Positions 6,481 to 7,547 of a stretch of 7,547 bases of DNA are shown one piece after another. Made by a program: the position numbers and the translations under genes. The stretch spans positions 1 through 7,547 of the forward strand of contig JAEWIW010000108.1 of assembly GCA_023386855.1 (NCBI GenBank), read 5' to 3'. The notes under the pieces were generated by a model. It made no database searches and was not told the DNA's origin. It worked only from the letters and a program-made list of their open reading frames with translations. Numbering within the stretch: position 1 is the stretch's first letter; the number at the start of each line of letters is the position of its first letter. Source of the stretch: Bacteroidota bacterium. GTDB lineage: Bacteria > Bacteroidota > Bacteroidia > Chitinophagales > Chitinophagaceae.

Positions 6481-6975
6481 TTAAAATAAGGTCTGGACAC
6501 CATAGGCTATTTTGGTTTCAAGTTCCAGCAGCCACTTCTTTCTCCACAGGCCACCTGCATATCCGACAAGATCATTTTTTGACCCCACCACGCGATGGCA
6601 GGGCACAACGATGGCCAGTTTGTTACGGCCATTGGCCGAAGCTGCAGCACGAATGCAATTGGTGTCACCGAGCCTTCGTGCAAGGTCGAGATAGCTGATT
6701 CTTTTCCCAAAGGAAATATTCATCAATTCATTCCAAACCCTTTGCTGGAAACTGGTTCCCTGCTGTGATACAGGAAAATCAAATGTTCTTCTTACCCCCT
6801 GGAAATACTGGATCATTTCTTCCGTACACTGGATTGCAATTGCAGGCAGAACGATGGATTCCGGTGTCCACTGGTCATTGTTGTCAACAAAGCTGATCTC
6901 GGAAATGAACTGTTCATTTCCTGAAATTTTCAGGTTGCCAATAGGAGAGCGGTAGTAGGTAATGAAGGATTCCAT
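6481..6975 (-). CDS. ogt: Methylated-DNA--[protein]-cysteine S-methyltransferase
   Basis: Suicidal DNA-repair protein that transfers alkyl groups from O6-alkylguanine (and O4-alkylthymine) to its own cysteine. The 164 aa match the Ogt/MGMT core. The N-terminal domain begins with FITYYRSPIGNLKISGNE (4-21). The C-terminal domain has TSFQQRVWNEL (74-84), the helix-turn-helix SYLDLARRLGD with the arginine finger Arg109 in CIRAAASANGRN, and the active site VVPCHRVVGS with acceptor Cys126, followed by LVGYAGGLWRKKWLLELE. No Ada N-terminal or AraC domain is present, so it is a repair enzyme only. ATG 6975 is chosen; the longer frame begins with a TTG at 7071 and adds 32 residues without family similarity that span a candidate promoter. 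The oxidoreductase follows on the same strand. ogt is the best symbol by domain layout, but orthology is not proven. Confidence 0.93.
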   Translation of the reverse strand: MESFITYYRSPIGNLKISGNEQFISEISFVDNNDQWTPESIVLPAIAIQCTEEMIQYFQGVRRTFDFPVSQQGTSFQQRVWNELMNISFGKRISYLDLARRLGDTNCIRAAASANGRNKLAIVVPCHRVVGSKNDLVGYAGGLWRKKWLLELETKIAYGVQTLF

Positions 6976-7010
6976 GGATATCCAATTTAAGTAACAAGTT
7001 TTACAAATGC

Positions 7011-7038
7011 CAATTTTATCGTTAACTTCCAAACTCAA
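7011..7038 (-). promoter_or_regulatory. Weak candidate promoter for the methyltransferase-oxidoreductase unit
   Basis: On the minus strand, TTG (7038-7036) is followed after 17 nt by TAAAATTG (7018-7011), one base off TAnnTTTG. Transcription would start near 7005, about 30 nt before the ATG at 6975. It lies in the 109-bp divergent region 6976-7084 shared with the OsmC gene. I found no convincing -7 element on the plus strand for the OsmC gene. Confidence 0.25.
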
Positions 7039-7084
7039 TCCTTCTTCAGGATTTAATTTATACTTAATCAATAAACGATATTAA

Positions 7085-7495
7085 ATGAAACGTTCAGCAA
7101 CTGCCGTTTGGAACGGCTCGGGAAAAGAAGGTACTGGAAAAGTTAACAGCCAGAGTGGATTGTTCTCCAATGCAAATTATTCTTACCATTCAAGGTTTGA
7201 AGATGGGCCGGGAACCAATCCTGATGAATTGATCGCCGCCGCGCATGCGGGATGTTTTAGTATGAAGCTGAGTTTTGTTTTGGGCGCTGCAGGGTTTGAA
7301 CCTGAATCTATAGAAACCAATTGTGCCATAACCCTGGAGAATGGTGCTATCACCAATTCTCATTTAACGGTGAAGGCAAAAGTGCCTGGAATTGATGAGC
7401 AGAAGTTCCAGGAATGCGCAAAGGATGCCAAGGAAAACTGCCCGGTGAGCAAGGCATTGAATATGGATATCACCATGGAAGCCTCACTGTCATAA
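7085..7495 (+). CDS. OsmC/Ohr-family peroxidase (OsmC type)
   Basis: Thiol-dependent peroxidase that reduces organic hydroperoxides in the cytoplasm, usually as an intertwined homodimer. The 136 aa match OsmC proteins (about 140 aa). The start is MKRSATAVWNGSGKEGTG (OsmC-like), followed by TNPDELIAAAHAGCFSM with the peroxidatic Cys57, and ENCPVSKALN with the resolving Cys119. Arg37 in YHSRFEDGPGTNP is in the position of the conserved active-site Arg. Two further cysteines (80 and 111) are not part of the catalytic pair. The N-terminus and the NCPVSKAL motif point to the OsmC subgroup more than Ohr. The gene diverges from the methyltransferase, with a 109-bp shared upstream region. The ATG lies in an AT-rich stretch with no Shine-Dalgarno. 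Confidence 0.92.
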   Translation: MKRSATAVWNGSGKEGTGKVNSQSGLFSNANYSYHSRFEDGPGTNPDELIAAAHAGCFSMKLSFVLGAAGFEPESIETNCAITLENGAITNSHLTVKAKVPGIDEQKFQECAKDAKENCPVSKALNMDITMEASLS

Positions 7496-7518
7496 ATTCA
7501 CTACGATTGCCCATATAA

Positions 7519-7547
7519 ATGAAACAGGAAAACGAACAATCTGTACA
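7519..7547 (+). CDS. Possible start of an unidentified gene, cut by the right edge
   Basis: ATG at 7519 opens a frame reading MKQENEQSV and continues to the window end without a stop. It sits 23 nt after the OsmC stop on the same strand, behind an AT-rich leader like those of the other genes here. Nine codons are too few to identify a product or to prove coding. Confidence 0.35.

Noticed and set aside
6976..7071. A 32-codon N-terminal extension of the methyltransferase from TTG 7071, containing a Cys-x-x-Cys.
   Set aside because: The family starts at the FITYYRSPIG region. The extension lacks similarity, uses a rare start and covers a candidate promoter, so it is most likely untranslated leader.
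1..7547. A search by eye for an undescribed defence, mobile or CRISPR-like system.
   Set aside because: No direct-repeat arrays, integrase or transposase genes, terminal repeats or clustered unknown large ORFs are present. Apart from 1091-1399, the coding content is explained by known families.

Overview
The window looks like chromosomal DNA of a Bacteroidota bacterium, probably Chitinophagaceae or a close relative. This is inferred from several traits. Start codons lack recognisable Shine-Dalgarno sequences. Bacteroidota-type -7 elements (TAnnTTTG) precede two genes. The signal peptidase I has a long membrane N-terminus and large insertions. The NtrC-family regulator is a short type with a GSFTSA loop that I remember from this phylum. 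No mobile element, tRNA, rRNA, CRISPR array or phage gene is visible, and most genes are ordinary housekeeping or stress genes.

Layout. (1) 2-1099 (+) is the C-terminal part of a GH29 alpha-L-fucosidase, cut by the left edge. (2) 1100-1399 has no long gene. It holds a leftward 45-codon candidate membrane microprotein (1228-1091) with its own TTG-N20-TATCTTTG promoter, and a palindromic sigma-54 (-24/-12) type element at 1347-1364 just upstream of the next gene. (3) 1400-3231 (+) is a tight two-gene unit: a sigma-54-type response regulator without a DNA-binding domain, then a small alpha/beta hydrolase 5 nt downstream. (4) 3275-5369 (+) is a second unit with its own -7 element: signal peptidase I (lepB), then cytidine deaminase (cdd) 7 nt downstream. 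(5) 5370-5425 is a short convergent junction with nested inverted repeats. (6) 6975-5426 (-) encodes an O6-alkylguanine-DNA methyltransferase followed by a YhdH/AcuI-type NADPH oxidoreductase. (7) 7085-7495 (+) is an OsmC/Ohr-family thiol peroxidase, divergent from the methyltransferase. (8) A possible new gene starts at 7519 and leaves the window.

How the genes may work together. The right-hand cluster (alkyl-DNA repair, reduction of reactive enoyl compounds, organic hydroperoxide removal) fits defence against alkylating and oxidising electrophiles; this is a guess from adjacency. The lepB-cdd pair looks like a housekeeping co-transcription unit. The most interesting area is 1091-2600. There, a regulator of the sigma-54 activator family has a non-canonical sigma-54 contact loop and no DNA-binding domain, and sits behind a sequence with exact GG-N10-GC spacing that reads as a -24/-12 promoter on either strand. 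Next to it is a short leftward membrane-protein ORF with a convincing vegetative promoter.
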